A stretch of 64,000 nucleotides of DNA from assembly GCA_030374765.1 (NCBI GenBank), contig JARGXX010000092.1, positions 124,001 through 188,000 on the forward strand, in the 5' to 3' direction. The stretch is from Agarophyton chilense (Eukaryota > Rhodophyta > Florideophyceae > Gracilariales > Gracilariaceae). The position numbers and the translations under genes are program-made. Below, piece after piece: positions 1 to 12,405 of this stretch (position 1 is the stretch's first letter; every line of letters starts with the position of its first letter). The notes under the pieces are model-generated. The model was not told where the DNA came from, ran no database searches, and saw only the letters and a program-made list of their open reading frames with translations.

Positions 1-3000
1 CCCCACAAAACGTGAAACTGTAACCACTAGTCTACTTGTGGTCTGAACAATCACTGGCAAAATCCACATCTGAGTATCATACCAGTACGCCTTTGCCCTT
101 CTTGTAGACAGTATATGCATCAACTGTATTCTTCAAGGACTTCAACATACTTTTCGCTGCATTTCAGTGCTCACGATTATAAAACAGCATAAAACGCGCC
201 AAGTAGGAAACAGAAATTGAAATATCAGATCGAACTGTGTAGGCCAAGGGCATCATTGATCCGACTAGTTTCCTGTAGAGAAGGCCTTTTCCTCCTTTTT
301 ATCGTCTCCCGCAAGTCATATTGTTGCAAAGGGATGTAGAAATCGGCCTCATGAGACATTCTAAAGCGTTTCAAGAGCTTCAAGATCATGGGTTTGTCAT
401 GAATGTAAATCTGGTTCTTCTTAGACTCGCGTTGGATACTCACACCAAGAAACGTCTTGGGGGTTTCAGTAATTCTTACTTTCATGAAAGTTTGCAACAT
501 CTTCGTGGACTGCTGAATTTCACTTCTTTCTTTCACGGTTACCAAACCATCATCTACATAAATCACTATACAAACACTTCTCGATCCTTTGCCATAGAAA
601 AACAAACTCGAATCGTTTTGTGATTGAGTACATACGATTTGGTCCATCACAGAAATAAAATTCTTTCTATAGGCACATGACGTTTGTTTTGTGCCATAGA
701 CTGCCTTCATCAAACGTAGTGCACGACCTTCTTTGCTCTGGGTGACAAACCCTTTTGGACTGCGTCTTGTACAACTCCTATTCTAGATCGCTGTAACGTA
801 ATGCAGTTCCGACGTCAAACTGTACCATGAGAAGATCTTTTTCTACTGCCATGGATAGTAGAGATACGATGATTTCATTCTTGGCTACTGGCGCAAACAA
901 CTCCCCATAGTCCATTCCCTTTCGCTAGTTGAAACCGCGCGCGACCAAACCAGCCGTGTACCGGGTCAATTGACTGTTTTCATCACGCTTCTTGAAGATT
1001 ATCTATCGGTTGTCAATTGGAATGCAGTTTGCCGGAGGTGGGACGAGTTTCCATACTCCACGCTGCTTCATGTTTTCCATCTCTCCTTCCGTTGATTGAA
1101 CCCAGTTCTTTGCATCCGGAGCATGCATAGACTCTTCATGAGTGCTGGGGTAGTAAGCCGTTGAATCAGTCAGCACTCTCTTTGTAATCAATGTAAGCGC
1201 GGTGTCCCGCATGTAGGGCGACGTCCGTTCGCGAGTTCTGGTAGATCTTCATAGCTCCGCAGGATAGTGAATGACTTCCTCCGGGTCGTAAGTAAAACCT
1301 TGTTTGGAATCAACGAAAACATCCTCTTATTTGGCCTCTTTGTGCACATTTATTGGTTAAGTGCCTCTCCTATCGCCCGAAATGGCCCCTTCATCGGTGT
1401 TAGAATCTTCTATATCAGAACCTGTGATATTATCCTTCATAGGAATCAATTCTTGAATGATGGAGCCGAGTGTAGACAAGTCAAGGTCTTGAGAGACTAT
1501 GACCTTCCTGTTCCAACCTACGACAGACTCATTGAACGACGAATCCTTCGAAACAATGGTCTTCGATGCCCCTGGTAGATTCATTCTGTAACAAGTTCCC
1601 TTATCGAAACCCACCAGCACTCTTCCTTAGAGTGAGCACTGTAATTCTCACTTTTTGTTCTTCTCTCCTTTGATACGTAAACAAAACATTATGTTGCAAA
1701 TGCCCAGAAATGTGATATGTTGGGCCTGTTGCCCGTGAACGTTTCAAGAGAATTCACCTAGCGCTGATCGCCTCGCTTCGTTTACATTAGGCTACGCAGA
1801 TAGTTCGCATTACGTACAGCTCCATCCCATAACTCAGTATAGCGAAGAGTTCCAGCCAATGTTAGCAGCATTTTCTGCGCTTTTGAATTGAGTGTACGAT
1901 TCAAACGTTCGGCTTTGCCGCTTGACTCTGGTCTATACTCTGGGGAAGGCTCAAGGACAGCCCCTTTGTCCTGCAATCACTTTGTAAATGAATTGCTCTC
2001 ATACTCTCATGTATTATCAAACCGAAAGATCTTGAGCTTCAGTCCCGACTGAGTTCCAAACTCAGATATTACCTGCTTAACGCATCCTCATAGAAGGACC
2101 TCTTTCTCAGGAAGCTCATGGAGGAAGGCACCTCTTGTATTCATATGCAGTCACAATATACCTTGCTCCACAGAGAGACTGGGCGTTGACTGGACCCATT
2201 ACATCGGTATGAACGAGTGCTAACATTATCATTGTCATTCGTTCCTTCTCAGTCATAGGCATTCGGGGTTCTCTCACTGCCTTTTCTAGCGCACATGGCT
2301 CACAATGAACCTTCTTCTTGAATCCTTCCAACGATACGCCCTTCACAACCACGAGCGTTTTTCGTAGATACTAGTGGCTGAGATGGCTCAATCTGTTGTG
2401 AAATACCTTCGTACAACTCTGGTTCTTTTTGGTAATCAATGCAGAATCTTCACCCTCTGATCGAGGCGTTAGGTGTAGTTCATAGAGCCCTTCGTCGCAC
2501 TCTACCGCAATAGCCAATTGTTTTGCTACTGCCCTGTACTCCTATCAACACAAAGCCGTTTTCAAACTCATCAGTAGTAAAAAAAAAGGGAGAAGCCTCT
2601 TTTCCTTATGACGCTTATTGAGGGAAGGTTACATATGAGCTTTGGAGTGGACTTTCTCAAGATGGAGGATCTCATCATTTGTTCGCACTCTCACGCTACA
2701 TCTCACGTCTCCTCGGCCTTCAACCAACAGTTTTGCTCCGTTTCCAACCTAGATGAACTTCTTTCCAGACCCCTTCACGGGACCACAGAAGTTGTGGAGG
2801 TCATTCATCAGGTGAACAGATGCGCCGGGGTCCACTACCACTTACTCTGCCGACTACTCAACGCCTTTTGTTCTGTAACCGATCCATGATCAGCTCCAAG
2901 CTTCTCATCGTTCTTGAAATCTATTGGTGTCTTTAAGTCTTCTTTGAATGATGTAGTAATTGCGATGAAAGTGAAACATGCACTTCTATCGGCTGTTTCA

Positions 3001-3730
3001 CCACACCTACGTGCGTTCTTCTGAGTCTTGTCGTGTTTCTCGGACCCGTTATAGATCCTACTCTCTAAATTGAACCAACAGTTGCGCTTCAAGTGTCTCT
3101 TCTCGTTAAAAAAGTAGCATGTTTTGCCGGTTGAAAACCTCCATGCCTTGAACAACCTACATGCTTTTCTGATCTCTGCCCAAACCACTTGCTTGGAGGG
3201 CTCCCAATTTATCGTTACCAGCCTTTACTTCATCCTTGGTTCGTTCACCTTCTTTCTGAGTCAACACCACCAATAAGTCATCATAGGTCTTCTTCGTGCA
3301 TTTTATGACTTCTTTCGTGACCCTAAAGTCCTTCGATAAACCTCTCGAGAGTGTTTTCATTCGCTTCAAATCTGTTATACTGTAGCCAATGCCACGTTAA
3401 TTAGACCCAATTGCTTTCAAGCGACTTATGTACTCTAGAACACTCTCATTGGTGTTCATTGTTCAGTCTTGGCGATTTTTTACTAACGCATTCACGCTAG
3501 CCTGCGATATCATTTGGAAGTTATTCTTGAGCTTGGTTCAGAATACAGTAAAATCATTCACGTCGACAACTAACGATACAAAAACTTCGTGGATGGAAAG
3601 ATATATACTCGGAAACGAAATATCTGATCACTGATCATCCTTCCATGTCAGTTCTTGATCTCTTTTCCAGTAAAGGTTTTGTACCATTGTAACGTGTTGG
3701 TCAATGTTACCATTCATATTAAAAGTGAGG
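1..3730 (-). mobile_element. Broken Ty1/copia LTR retrotransposon, truncated by the window edge
   Basis: Fossil copia-type retrotransposon on the minus strand. Read from right to left, the parts follow copia order: a Gag region with a zinc-knuckle segment (about 3.7 to 2.85 kb), a pre-integrase and integrase region (about 2.4 to 1.75 kb) and reverse transcriptase (about 1.2 to 0.2 kb). Integrase lying before reverse transcriptase is what separates Ty1/copia from Ty3/gypsy. The element leaves the window at its 3' side, so the RNase H end and one terminal repeat are not visible, and I could not identify the other repeat near 3.7 kb. It is clearly broken, with many breaks (at least half a dozen), so it is an old copy. 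The right boundary is approximate and rests on where Gag-like similarity fades. Confidence 0.85.
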
Positions 3731-6668
3731 TGTATCTACAGAGTGTGGGATAAGCGACGATTAGATTCAGCACAACGCTGGGCTCCGGTGGCTCTCTCCG
3801 CGTACTCACCTCTGTTTACTGAATTTAAGACAGATCTTGTAATGTCCTCTTGGTCATGTGCTTGTGCTCGTTCGCTTGGGCACTGACTGTCGTTTCGTGC
3901 TGATAATGGCAATGGGCGATATATCTAGATCATGTATCTTGCTGATAATCGCGATCAGCCCTATAGCCCGATGAGTTTTGCTTAATGCAAAACACTGTGC
4001 TTTTCAATATAGCACATCAAATTCATAAGACACTCATGGCTCTTCTACCGCCTCATCAACTCTACAACCGCCTACAAAGCGCCAGACTACTTCTGCTTGC
4101 AAAAAGAATTCGAGCTTATCAACGAAATGGAATAGTTGTCTGCTTTGGGCAACAAAACTGAAAGCTTCGAAACTTCACTAAGATTTTCTTTCATTGCGCT
4201 CGATTAGTTGTGTGGTATTTTACGCGGAAGTGTTTGAGTGTGCTGGGCCCATAACCTTTTTTTCAAGGTTTTACAAATCCAAATAGATGCCAGTTTTTAT
4301 TGGTTGTGGTTCAGGCTGCTCTTTATAGGCTGCCAAACTATCCTCCAGCTTCAGATCACTGGTCCCATGCTATTCAAAATTTGTACCTAGTTCCTATCAT
4401 TTTGGTTACAAACTCTGGGCCACTATTCCGATACATTTCCTACAAGATTAGTCGTTCTTGTCGGATTGTAACGATCAATTCTCCAACAATGTTTAATCAG
4501 TGGACAGTTCTGTATACAACATCTCTACGTTTGATAGTGGCGCTTATGGGACAATTGTTGAATTATATTGTTACATGATATAATATTGCTAGACGGTTCT
4601 GAAGCGTATATAATGTAGGATTATTTGGCTGTTTGGCCCCTTTTACAATAGAGGTGTCTACGTAAAATAGGGGTCATTTAGGGGTTGTGACCCCCCTTAG
4701 GGGTTGTTAGTTCTGGGGGATTTTCAATTATTTTTACGCGGGGTCATTCTGCTTTTAATGATAACAAAATCAGGTGAATTCATGTACGAGATATTTTCTG
4801 AAGCAGTTTGCGATGTCGGTTGGGGCTGTGAATGTTCAACGGAATGCTGAAGGTGATAGATCCCAACGCCAAAAAACCCTGAGTAGATTCTCCATGTACT
4901 TAATTTTGAACGATCATTGGAAGAAAAAGCAATTGTATCCAAAATTATGGGCAACTATGTCAAAGTATGGTGCACATTTTGACGACGAGATTATTAATGC
5001 TGTATCTCCGATAGAATTGATTTTGGGAAACTCTATTTGTGTGAGTAGGTGATGGTGTGGTCCACTCGAATACATCCCTCCCAGAGTTAGTAAAGATACC
5101 AAAGCAGTGCGGTGCACAATATTTTCCATTCGGTGCCTGAGAAGTTGGCCTTCAGATTTACTATAGTCAATACGACTCCTAGTATTCACCTTCACCCCGT
5201 GACTCACAGTGCGTCTGCGCAACCGTCGAAGCTTCGTGTTTTAATTCTGCGAAGGTAAACACAGTAATAAAGATGTCCTCTTATGTACCAGCTTGCATCG
5301 AGCGATGAGCGATTTTGTGAACAACATTAAGTGTTGTCGAAGTCCCAGGTGGCATGTTTCTCGCCAAAACTTGTTTGTATGTATAAAAACTGTGCGATCT
5401 CATGCAGGAATCAGATTCCGGTGAATGAGATCGCTTACAATGGAACGAATACACCAGGAATTCGAGTACTAGCTGACATCGTCAACATGAGCGGACATAC
5501 AAAACAAAACGTAGGAGCACGAGTGTCTTCGAGATGAATGCATAAGTGGACGGGTAGAATAATGAAAGCAAGAACGTCTGAAGATGATTAGGACTATTCC
5601 GCTGAGAACAGTAGACCGTTTGCACAACTGCGCTCTTTCTTCAAACGTGAGGTCGCTCATGAACAAAAAGGAAAGCATTTCATTGCAAGGATGGTATATC
5701 GATAAAAGAAACATAGACAACTTTCTGTTCAAATGTCGGATGACAAACGTTGCCGGTGTGATGAATTACTAGGACCAAACGAAAGAGACTCAAAGTACTG
5801 GTCGAATAGAATGAACCATGTCAGTTGAAGATATGGCGTTCGTAAAGAGGAAGAGGTACGTGTGTGAAGTAGTTCCTCTTCGGCTTGGAAACACAAAATA
5901 TAAACGGCTCAGCGTCGAACGGAAAGTATTTTAAATAGCCGTTTTCTGTGGTGAAATGCTCGGGTAGAGTGTAGCATTTCGGTTCGTAACGAAAAGTAGA
6001 CCCATGGGTATTAGCGGAACAAGCCAAGTGACATATCACCGTCTGTGGCCTCGGCGGGGTTTCAACGACTCGCAAAGCTTCTGACAGTATGGATTTCGTT
6101 TTGCATTTTTTCCCGCCAACTCACCCATGGTCTCATTTGTGTTTCAATTCACCAAGCGAAAGATGGAACTGCCCGCCAAGAAATCTTTACTGGCACACTC
6201 TCGGATTGAAACCGGAAAGGGAGTAAAGCTAGCGTTCTTACTACAGCTCATCCCAAATGAAATCGAAGAAGGAAAAAGCTCACATTGACCCATGTTGGTA
6301 GCATTACATTACAATGGGCATCTCGTGAAATATCACTTGCATTCTCCTGTGACGGCGAGAGCAACTCCTGCGACGTAATCATTACGCATCAGCCACAAAA
6401 TATTGCTAAATGAGTATTCAATTCAACAATTAATCTGACAAGCTCTTCTGGAAACAATAACTCTCTCCCAGCCAAGAAATCATTAACTTGTTGGCTCTCA
6501 ATGTAAGGCCAGGCGATGAGAAGAACAGTATAAAACTTGGGGCACAAGCTGCAGTTCACCCATTCAACCGCTTCAACCCCTCATTGCACAAGCACAGCTT
6601 TCCGCACTCAATCTCACAAACTCCAGAAAGTATTCAATTCCAACCATTTCAATTCTATCTCTTCAAAA
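3731..6668. other. Gene-poor stretch of about 2.9 kb
   Basis: Only short reading frames (under about 100 codons) occur on either strand and none resembles a known family. The stretch is AT-rich. Around 4640-4710 there are several short runs of the type TAGGGG and CCCCC. It may include remains of the neighbouring retroelement or other decayed repeats, but I see no terminal repeats. The last 120 bases are C/A-rich with few G and no upstream ATG in frame, and look like the 5' leader of the coiled-coil gene that follows. Confidence 0.5.
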
Positions 6669-8531
6669 ATGACCACATTGAAGCAATCCGTTGCGAGTCT
6701 GATGGCGTTCTTCGAGAAGAAGCCTCTTGAAGCCCATTCGCAATGCAATAATACGAAGAATAATGGAAATTCAATGGAGAATTCCACGTTGAAACCCGAG
6801 CTGAAAGCTGACCTTGATACCATGGCCCTTGAGTTTTGGAAGGAACTGCTCCGCCATGCGCAACAGAGCAAAATTGAAAGCATCGATAAGGTTCTCTCAA
6901 GCGTCGGCGGTAATGTAAAGGACAATTTGGCTGTCAGTGTTTCAACGGAGGTACACAAGCGGGAGCTACTTGCTACTCTTGAAGCAATCCACAAATCTCT
7001 CAAGAATCAATGTGGACAGGGGAAAGGGTCGGTCAGCGAAGATCAAGTCTCTATCATCTCTTTGAAACGTCGCTTAGGGGAGATTTCAGAAAAAGCCCGG
7101 AATGCGAAGGAAGACCTTCACCTAGCGAAGAAAGAAACTCATGACCTCGAATACGTCTGCGCAGAATACGAAGAGAGGAACGAGAAGCTTTCCAAATCCT
7201 TGTATGAAGCAAGGACCGAAAACCGTGAGTTGAAAGCACATAAGAAGACTCTTTTAGAGACAACAAAAGTGTTGGAAAGTAGAGTTCAGCGGTTGCAAAC
7301 TGCAAGAGTAACAGGCGAGGTAGAGGCGCTTCAGGCAATTCATAAAGCGGAGATGGCGGAATTGGTGGCCACCCAGGCCTCCTTGAGATGCATGAACTAC
7401 CACAAACAGCTCAGGGAAGCGAAATGCTCCTCACATGCAGTGCAGGAACACCTGGATGGGCTAGAACGGGTACTGGACGAGATGAAAATTTTGCTCACTA
7501 GTAGCTCCAGTACTTCGGAGAGTTCTAGCCCTCGCAGACTAAAGAGGCCTCTCGAATTGCTTGTACGCAAGGGGTCCAAACTACTTGGAAGAGTGGGAGC
7601 GTCAGTATTTCGTAGTAGAAATGAAACAGACATGAATGGGAGAAACGACCAAGAATGGGTTTCTGAAACGGATATAAGAGCTACAAACGAACACGGGGAT
7701 GACGCTTTGGCGCCATACAGTGAAAGCAAGCAGCCAAAAGTCCAAGTCTCTCGTTCGAACGACCAACACGAACGAAGAAGTCAAACAGGGCTTTTCCAGA
7801 GGAAGAAAACAGGCAAGGTGTGCCATGTAACGAAGAAAGAAGAAGATGGGGGCCCTGCTGCAAACGAGAACTTGGAAAATGGCTCAGCCCCGAAGAGCGG
7901 AAGGATGCTTCATGGCCTTTTATCGCGCTCAAACACCCAAAGAAGGCGTTACAGTCCACCAAGACTTTTCCAAAAGTTAACTAGTCGGCTTCGTCATCTG
8001 ACGAGCGGGTCACGCTCTGAAAGAGAAGCTATTGATAACTTAGAAGAACAGATCAACCAAACAGACAGCATTCGGCGCGGATCCATTCGCGTCGATTCCG
8101 CGGAGACTGAAGTTGTTCCAAACCTACAAGAGGGGCCAACCAATCTAGCAGAATTCAAACGCATTCTCTCTCTAGGTTCCAATCCAAAACATGGTAGCCG
8201 GTTGCAAGCACGGGATCCTTTGGCTTTTGAATCCTTATCAAAGACGCTGAAATCTCTTGAAAAGAACTTGAACGTTCTAAGGGATGTTGTAAACAGCAAG
8301 GAGGAAGATGTACAGCGGCTGCAATCAGAGCTTCGAGAGGCGACAAAACTTTCGGATGAATTTGAACAAGATTTAAAGAAGGAGTTGCATAAGCGGTTGG
8401 AAATGGAAAAGATCTTGACTGCAAAAGAGCAGGAGATATTTCCTGTGGAGGAAGACCTCTACAAATCGGAGCGTAAGAATTCCAGTATTAGGGGGAAAGT
8501 AATCGTAGAGTCATTGCATCGTTTAGTCTAG
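6669..8531 (+). CDS. Long coiled-coil protein, function unknown
   Basis: A 620-residue protein, rich in Glu, Lys, Leu and Arg. The frame is open from an ATG at 6537, but I prefer the ATG at 6669: it has AAAA just upstream, and the preceding bases look like a C/A-rich leader. Two regions have strong heptad character, roughly residues 130-290 and 520-610. They are separated by a Ser/Arg/Lys-rich, probably disordered middle with repeated basic patches. No transmembrane segment, signal or enzymatic motif is visible. Coiled-coil composition alone does not name a family; a cytoskeletal, centrosomal or vesicle-tether role is possible but unproven. The protein stops at 8531, yet another frame stays open from 8492 to 8614 with similar composition, so the 3' end could be longer if a frameshift or small intron lies there. 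Confidence 0.7.
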   Translation: MTTLKQSVASLMAFFEKKPLEAHSQCNNTKNNGNSMENSTLKPELKADLDTMALEFWKELLRHAQQSKIESIDKVLSSVGGNVKDNLAVSVSTEVHKRELLATLEAIHKSLKNQCGQGKGSVSEDQVSIISLKRRLGEISEKARNAKEDLHLAKKETHDLEYVCAEYEERNEKLSKSLYEARTENRELKAHKKTLLETTKVLESRVQRLQTARVTGEVEALQAIHKAEMAELVATQASLRCMNYHKQLREAKCSSHAVQEHLDGLERVLDEMKILLTSSSSTSESSSPRRLKRPLELLVRKGSKLLGRVGASVFRSRNETDMNGRNDQEWVSETDIRATNEHGDDALAPYSESKQPKVQVSRSNDQHERRSQTGLFQRKKTGKVCHVTKKEEDGGPAANENLENGSAPKSGRMLHGLLSRSNTQRRRYSPPRLFQKLTSRLRHLTSGSRSEREAIDNLEEQINQTDSIRRGSIRVDSAETEVVPNLQEGPTNLAEFKRILSLGSNPKHGSRLQARDPLAFESLSKTLKSLEKNLNVLRDVVNSKEEDVQRLQSELREATKLSDEFEQDLKKELHKRLEMEKILTAKEQEIFPVEEDLYKSERKNSSIRGKVIVESLHRLV

Positions 8532-10014
8532 AGACAAAAGACCATACAAGACAGTCCTTGGTGAAAGCACATGAGGATCGCAAGGCTTTTTCTCGGTCTC
8601 GAATGACCGGCTAATGTACTTGTAGACGTACCAACATTAGAATATAGTAAAAAGGTTGTGAAGATTGAAAATAGAGGAAAGAATACATTTAGCATTGTTC
8701 AGAGAAATTTGAATAGCTGTGATGATAACGGCAAAAACGCGCAAGAGAAACACAGACCGATAAGATATCCAAACCAGCTAGGGAAAACCCTTTCATTTTC
8801 TCCAAGTCTGGCTACGACTCCTCCCATTTCGAAAACGCCAGGCTCTACCGGTGAATGCAGGTCTAAAACGTATTAAACATTCTCCATCCTTCGTGATGGA
8901 TGCGACAAAGGTGGTTAATGGCAACAACACAAATGTGAATGCAATCGTTTGATAATGAAGGAAGGCGTAATTCATTGCACCACTTCTATATTTGACGTGT
9001 ACTGTTCAACCATAAACGACTGAGATTTCCCCTATACAAGTTGTTTCTCTGCTGTTCTGAGACAAATGGCCCACGATGGAGATGCTTTCTGATTTACAAC
9101 TGAAGCGAAACAGTTCACAACCAGATAACTGCTGGCAGCCAAAAGAGACTGTGCTGACGTCGACATTAGCGAGAAAAGAATTAGGATGCTTTTCTTGGCC
9201 AAGAGATTGCTGTTTAGACAGGTAGACTTGCCATGGGTTTTTCGGACTAGCAAGTTAGTAGCTTGAATGCACACCGAGCTATCTACGCTAGGCAGCACAA
9301 CAAAAGGAACGTCTTTATGTTCTCGTTTTAAAAAAAAGCTTACATCTTCGAAAGGAGTCGAGCGTTTTGTTTCTCTGTTTGAGGACAGATAGAGTGTTGG
9401 CATTCTGCGTAAGTGTCTCTTTCGAGATAATTCTGGTATAACTCAGAAAAATTAAAAATTGAACTTATAAGTGAAGTAGGAAGACAGGTCATCTCTTTGA
9501 TATGGAGACGAATCGTCTTTGATCACGGTGAACATGTCCCAATCGCCTGCGAAGGGATCGGTTCATTTTGATGGGTGATGAACATCGACATATCAGGGCA
9601 GTATTTGCGACTGAATGTTTTTGCCGCTTTCGTCAGAATGACTTTCGTAATACTTTTTTCGAGCATTTTAACCTTGCTATTGACTGTTCCGGGACGAATG
9701 TAACCACGTACAAAGGAGGAATTGTGACTAATGACCGAACAGTTTGTGGAAGTAATTAGTCACAAATACCCCCGTGGAACCTATTCTTTATCCACGAATT
9801 GGCGAATCTCCTCGAGAATGATGCAATGAAGGCTGCACCAGTGCCAGCACTGAGCCGTGTGAAACGTGCTGCCCCCTACTAGCATAGGCTGGCTGTGGGG
9901 TCGAATCTCCGCTAGCGAGTAACAGCGGAGAGCAACGATTTGAACAAATTGTATCGCTTTTGTGGGCTTAGGCAGACTCGGTGAACTGGTTTCAGCAGAA
10001 ATTATTCCTCCACA
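8532..10014. other. Intergenic stretch between coiled-coil gene and EMC8/9
   Basis: No convincing gene. Short frames at 8658-8876 (plus) and 9032-9403 (minus) have no recognisable domain. A small hairpin with 8-bp arms (9906-9931) lies about 85 bases before the EMC8/9 start and may fall in its 5' leader. Just upstream are two sequences resembling tRNA box A and box B, spaced too closely for a tRNA. Confidence 0.4.
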
Positions 10015-10647
10015 ATGGCGCCAAATTCATTCATCATATCCGACGTGGCCTACAATATAATCATTCTACACGCGCTGAGACATCCGTCAAACATTAGCGG
10101 TGTCCTTCTCGGCACCGCCACCCAAGAAAACTGTACATTTGATAAGGCATTGCCTCTAATCCACTCCGATCTAACAATGTTTACGTCTCCCATGCACGAG
10201 ATGGCTCTGCTACTAGGTGAACAAAAAGCGCGGCAACATAACCAACAAATCATTGGCGTCTACTTTTCAAACGCGATTTCAGATGATACAAGCATTGCGG
10301 AAGTCCCGACACGTCTTGCAAACGCAGTTCAGACACGATTGGGAAGCGCATGTCTCCTCATGATCGACGCGAACAAGCTAACAAAGGATGTCCGCAGAAA
10401 ACAACATGCCTTCCGCGTATATATCAGAGAAGGTGAAGTGAGTGGCACTTGGGGAAGAAGTGAAGTCGAATCCGACAAATTGCAAGTTTCTGAAAGGGCG
10501 TTGAAACTGGCTGATGGACTGGTTGACGGGTCTATATTGAAGAACGAACAATTTCACTTCGCTGACTTCGAAGATCATTGCAACGATCCATGTGCCGACT
10601 GGCTTAATGTCGACTTGAGCTCTCGTTTGAACGCGGCGCAGCTTTGA
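10015..10647 (+). CDS. EMC8: ER membrane protein complex subunit 8/9 (EMC8/9)
   Basis: A 210-residue cytosolic subunit of the ER membrane protein complex, which inserts tail-anchored and multi-pass proteins into the ER. The family (UPF0172) is about 200 residues long, so this copy is full length. Visible signatures: the N-terminal ALRHPSNISGVLLG segment, the central PLIHS plus PMHEMAL region, the IIGVYFSNA strand, and the C-terminal DFEDHCNDPCADWLN, matching the family's DFDDHL..DWLN ending. The fold is MPN-like, but the JAMM zinc-protease motif is absent, as expected for EMC8/9. The start ATG sits in a good context (CACAATGGC). Most invertebrates, plants and algae have one gene covering EMC8 and EMC9, so I do not separate the two. 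The next plus-strand gene begins about 210 bases downstream. Confidence 0.93.
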   Translation: MAPNSFIISDVAYNIIILHALRHPSNISGVLLGTATQENCTFDKALPLIHSDLTMFTSPMHEMALLLGEQKARQHNQQIIGVYFSNAISDDTSIAEVPTRLANAVQTRLGSACLLMIDANKLTKDVRRKQHAFRVYIREGEVSGTWGRSEVESDKLQVSERALKLADGLVDGSILKNEQFHFADFEDHCNDPCADWLNVDLSSRLNAAQL

Positions 10648-10860
10648 TCCATTTGTGATTTAGCATGGAAGACAAGTGAACAGATTTTTTTCCGTTCAAA
10701 AATATCTCCGACTTCTCACTGCCGTGAGGTCTTACACAAGTCGCTACTTCCACCGGCGTTGTCACCTCGACTCGTCAAGGGCGCGTACAGTCCACTCTGT
10801 CTTCATCCCCGTCTCGTGCCCTTGTTCTGGCTTTTCATTGCTACTGCTCCCCACACGGAA

Positions 10861-11817
10861 ATGAAAGCCGCAGCCTTCTTGCCGCTCGTTCAAACCAGCC
10901 TTACAAGACCGCGGCACACTCTTGGCGTCTCCCACACCGCAGGAGACGCAAATCGTTCTCAGAATCGCCCTCCAGTAGTGGCATCCCTTGCATTTGACAA
11001 CAGTACCATCACATCTTTCACGGAGCAAATAAAAGGAGAGTGGACTGGGTACGAAGGTAACTTCAGCCCCGAAACCGGTAAAGCCTTGCCCGTGCCAGAT
11101 TACTACGTGCCTGAGGAGTTTTCAGAATGGGGCTTAAGACCTCTTGGGTTTGAAAGCAATCACTCCATCACAGTTCGTAGCGACAAACTGTACAGGAAGT
11201 TCTTTCGCGTCTTGCCGTCCGTCTCTCTTTTCGCCGACCATGTCGACGCTGAAGAGGATTTCAGATGTGATACCATTGGGGACGGACTTACAGTGTACTA
11301 TGATGGAAGTTTTGTAAATGGAAAGAAAGCACTGCCTACTAAAAGGAGCAAACTGGAAAGAGCGCCTCGAATAGAATTTCGCCTATCACACCCGTACGAG
11401 GAAAAGCAGGCAGCAAACGTGACTCTGAATGTTGACTTTGAATCAGCATGCATCGTACAAGAAATAAGAGCTGTTGTTGAGAAATGGTCATGTGTTTATT
11501 GCGACGGAGCGGATATGGACGGCTCATCAGGATACATAGAGGGCTGGGTTAATGGAGCTACAGGAAACCCGCACGAACTGACTGGGAGGTGGCTTAGGGG
11601 CGACGCTTTGTTCGAAAGAGAAGAAGGAACGCAACGTGAGGGCGGTGCTGTGTTTTTGCCAGAAGGAATTGATGTTGCTTTTGAGGAGCGACCTGATGGT
11701 GGAAGGACTGCAAGAGCTGCTTGGCGTATTCGTGACCGGCGCGTGGCGCTGCAACGCATCTTTGATGCTGAAGGCAATCTAGTTAACACGGAAAGGTTTG
11801 TTGAACATCGTCAGTGA
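10861..11817 (+). CDS. Probable plastid protein with a DUF3598-like domain
   Basis: A 318-residue protein if started at the ATG at 10861 (GGAAATGA context); the frame is open from an ATG at 10759, which would add 34 residues with a hydrophobic stretch. The N-terminus (MKAAAFLPLV, then basic and Ser/Thr residues) has an early Phe and resembles a red-algal plastid transit peptide. The mature part begins with a GEWTGYEGNF segment followed by VPDYYVPEEFSEWG and LYRKFFRVLPS. It then has many beta strands, and resembles uncharacterised plastid proteins related to cyanobacterial DUF3598 or lipocalin-like proteins. I know no biochemical role for the family. The domain name is a recollection from pattern, not a search result. 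No membrane segment lies in the mature part. Confidence 0.68.
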   Translation: MKAAAFLPLVQTSLTRPRHTLGVSHTAGDANRSQNRPPVVASLAFDNSTITSFTEQIKGEWTGYEGNFSPETGKALPVPDYYVPEEFSEWGLRPLGFESNHSITVRSDKLYRKFFRVLPSVSLFADHVDAEEDFRCDTIGDGLTVYYDGSFVNGKKALPTKRSKLERAPRIEFRLSHPYEEKQAANVTLNVDFESACIVQEIRAVVEKWSCVYCDGADMDGSSGYIEGWVNGATGNPHELTGRWLRGDALFEREEGTQREGGAVFLPEGIDVAFEERPDGGRTARAAWRIRDRRVALQRIFDAEGNLVNTERFVEHRQ

Positions 11818-12405
11818 GTGAATATGCGAAGTTTACCGAAGCGCCTTTGTTTGCCAGTCCTGTATTGTTGCTTGTTCATTGACAAGATCCGCAAATAAAC
11901 AACGCAGATCGACGTTAAGCTTGGCTTGGAGTTTTCAAAATTGTGCTCTAGTTGTTAGATTTCGCATCATAGTGCCATGCAGCGCTTAATTTCAAGTGAT
12001 CGTTTCATGGAAGTGCTCAACTTCCAACCACACACCCTACATGATAATAGCTGAACTGTGCGCAAGGTCACGTCGAAACAGAATGTTATATGAATGACAT
12101 GTCGGAAGCCTTTGTTAATAAATATAGGCTCCAAAAACCAGGAGTCACGCGGGTGCTCCTCTACTCTTACAATTCACCGTTGTCCACTGGATCAACTAAC
12201 CAGAATCATACATTCGCTTTCGATCCAAAACTGTGTTGGAGATTGTGAGTGCTAGTGTTGATTAGCTCCCCAAACCAAGATCGCGGATGCTGACGAAGAA
12301 TACAAAGGTAAGCCAATTGCGCGTAAAAACAAAACTTCGAAAATGTTTGAAAGGGAGATCGGGGTACACGCTTCTCAGATCAGAAGATGCCCAGAGAGAT
12401 ATTTT
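11818..12405. other. Tail-to-tail intergenic region
   Basis: Lies between the 3' ends of the DUF3598-like gene and the SET gene. It holds no reading frame of note and is AT-rich; AATAAA-like words (near 11890 and 12119) could serve as polyadenylation signals for the plus-strand gene. Confidence 0.4.

Noticed and set aside
9878-9910. Box A-like TAGCATAGGCTGG and box B-like GGGTCGAATCT
   Set aside because: The two lie only a few bases apart, the arms do not form an acceptor stem or anticodon loop, and no T-run follows; not a tRNA.
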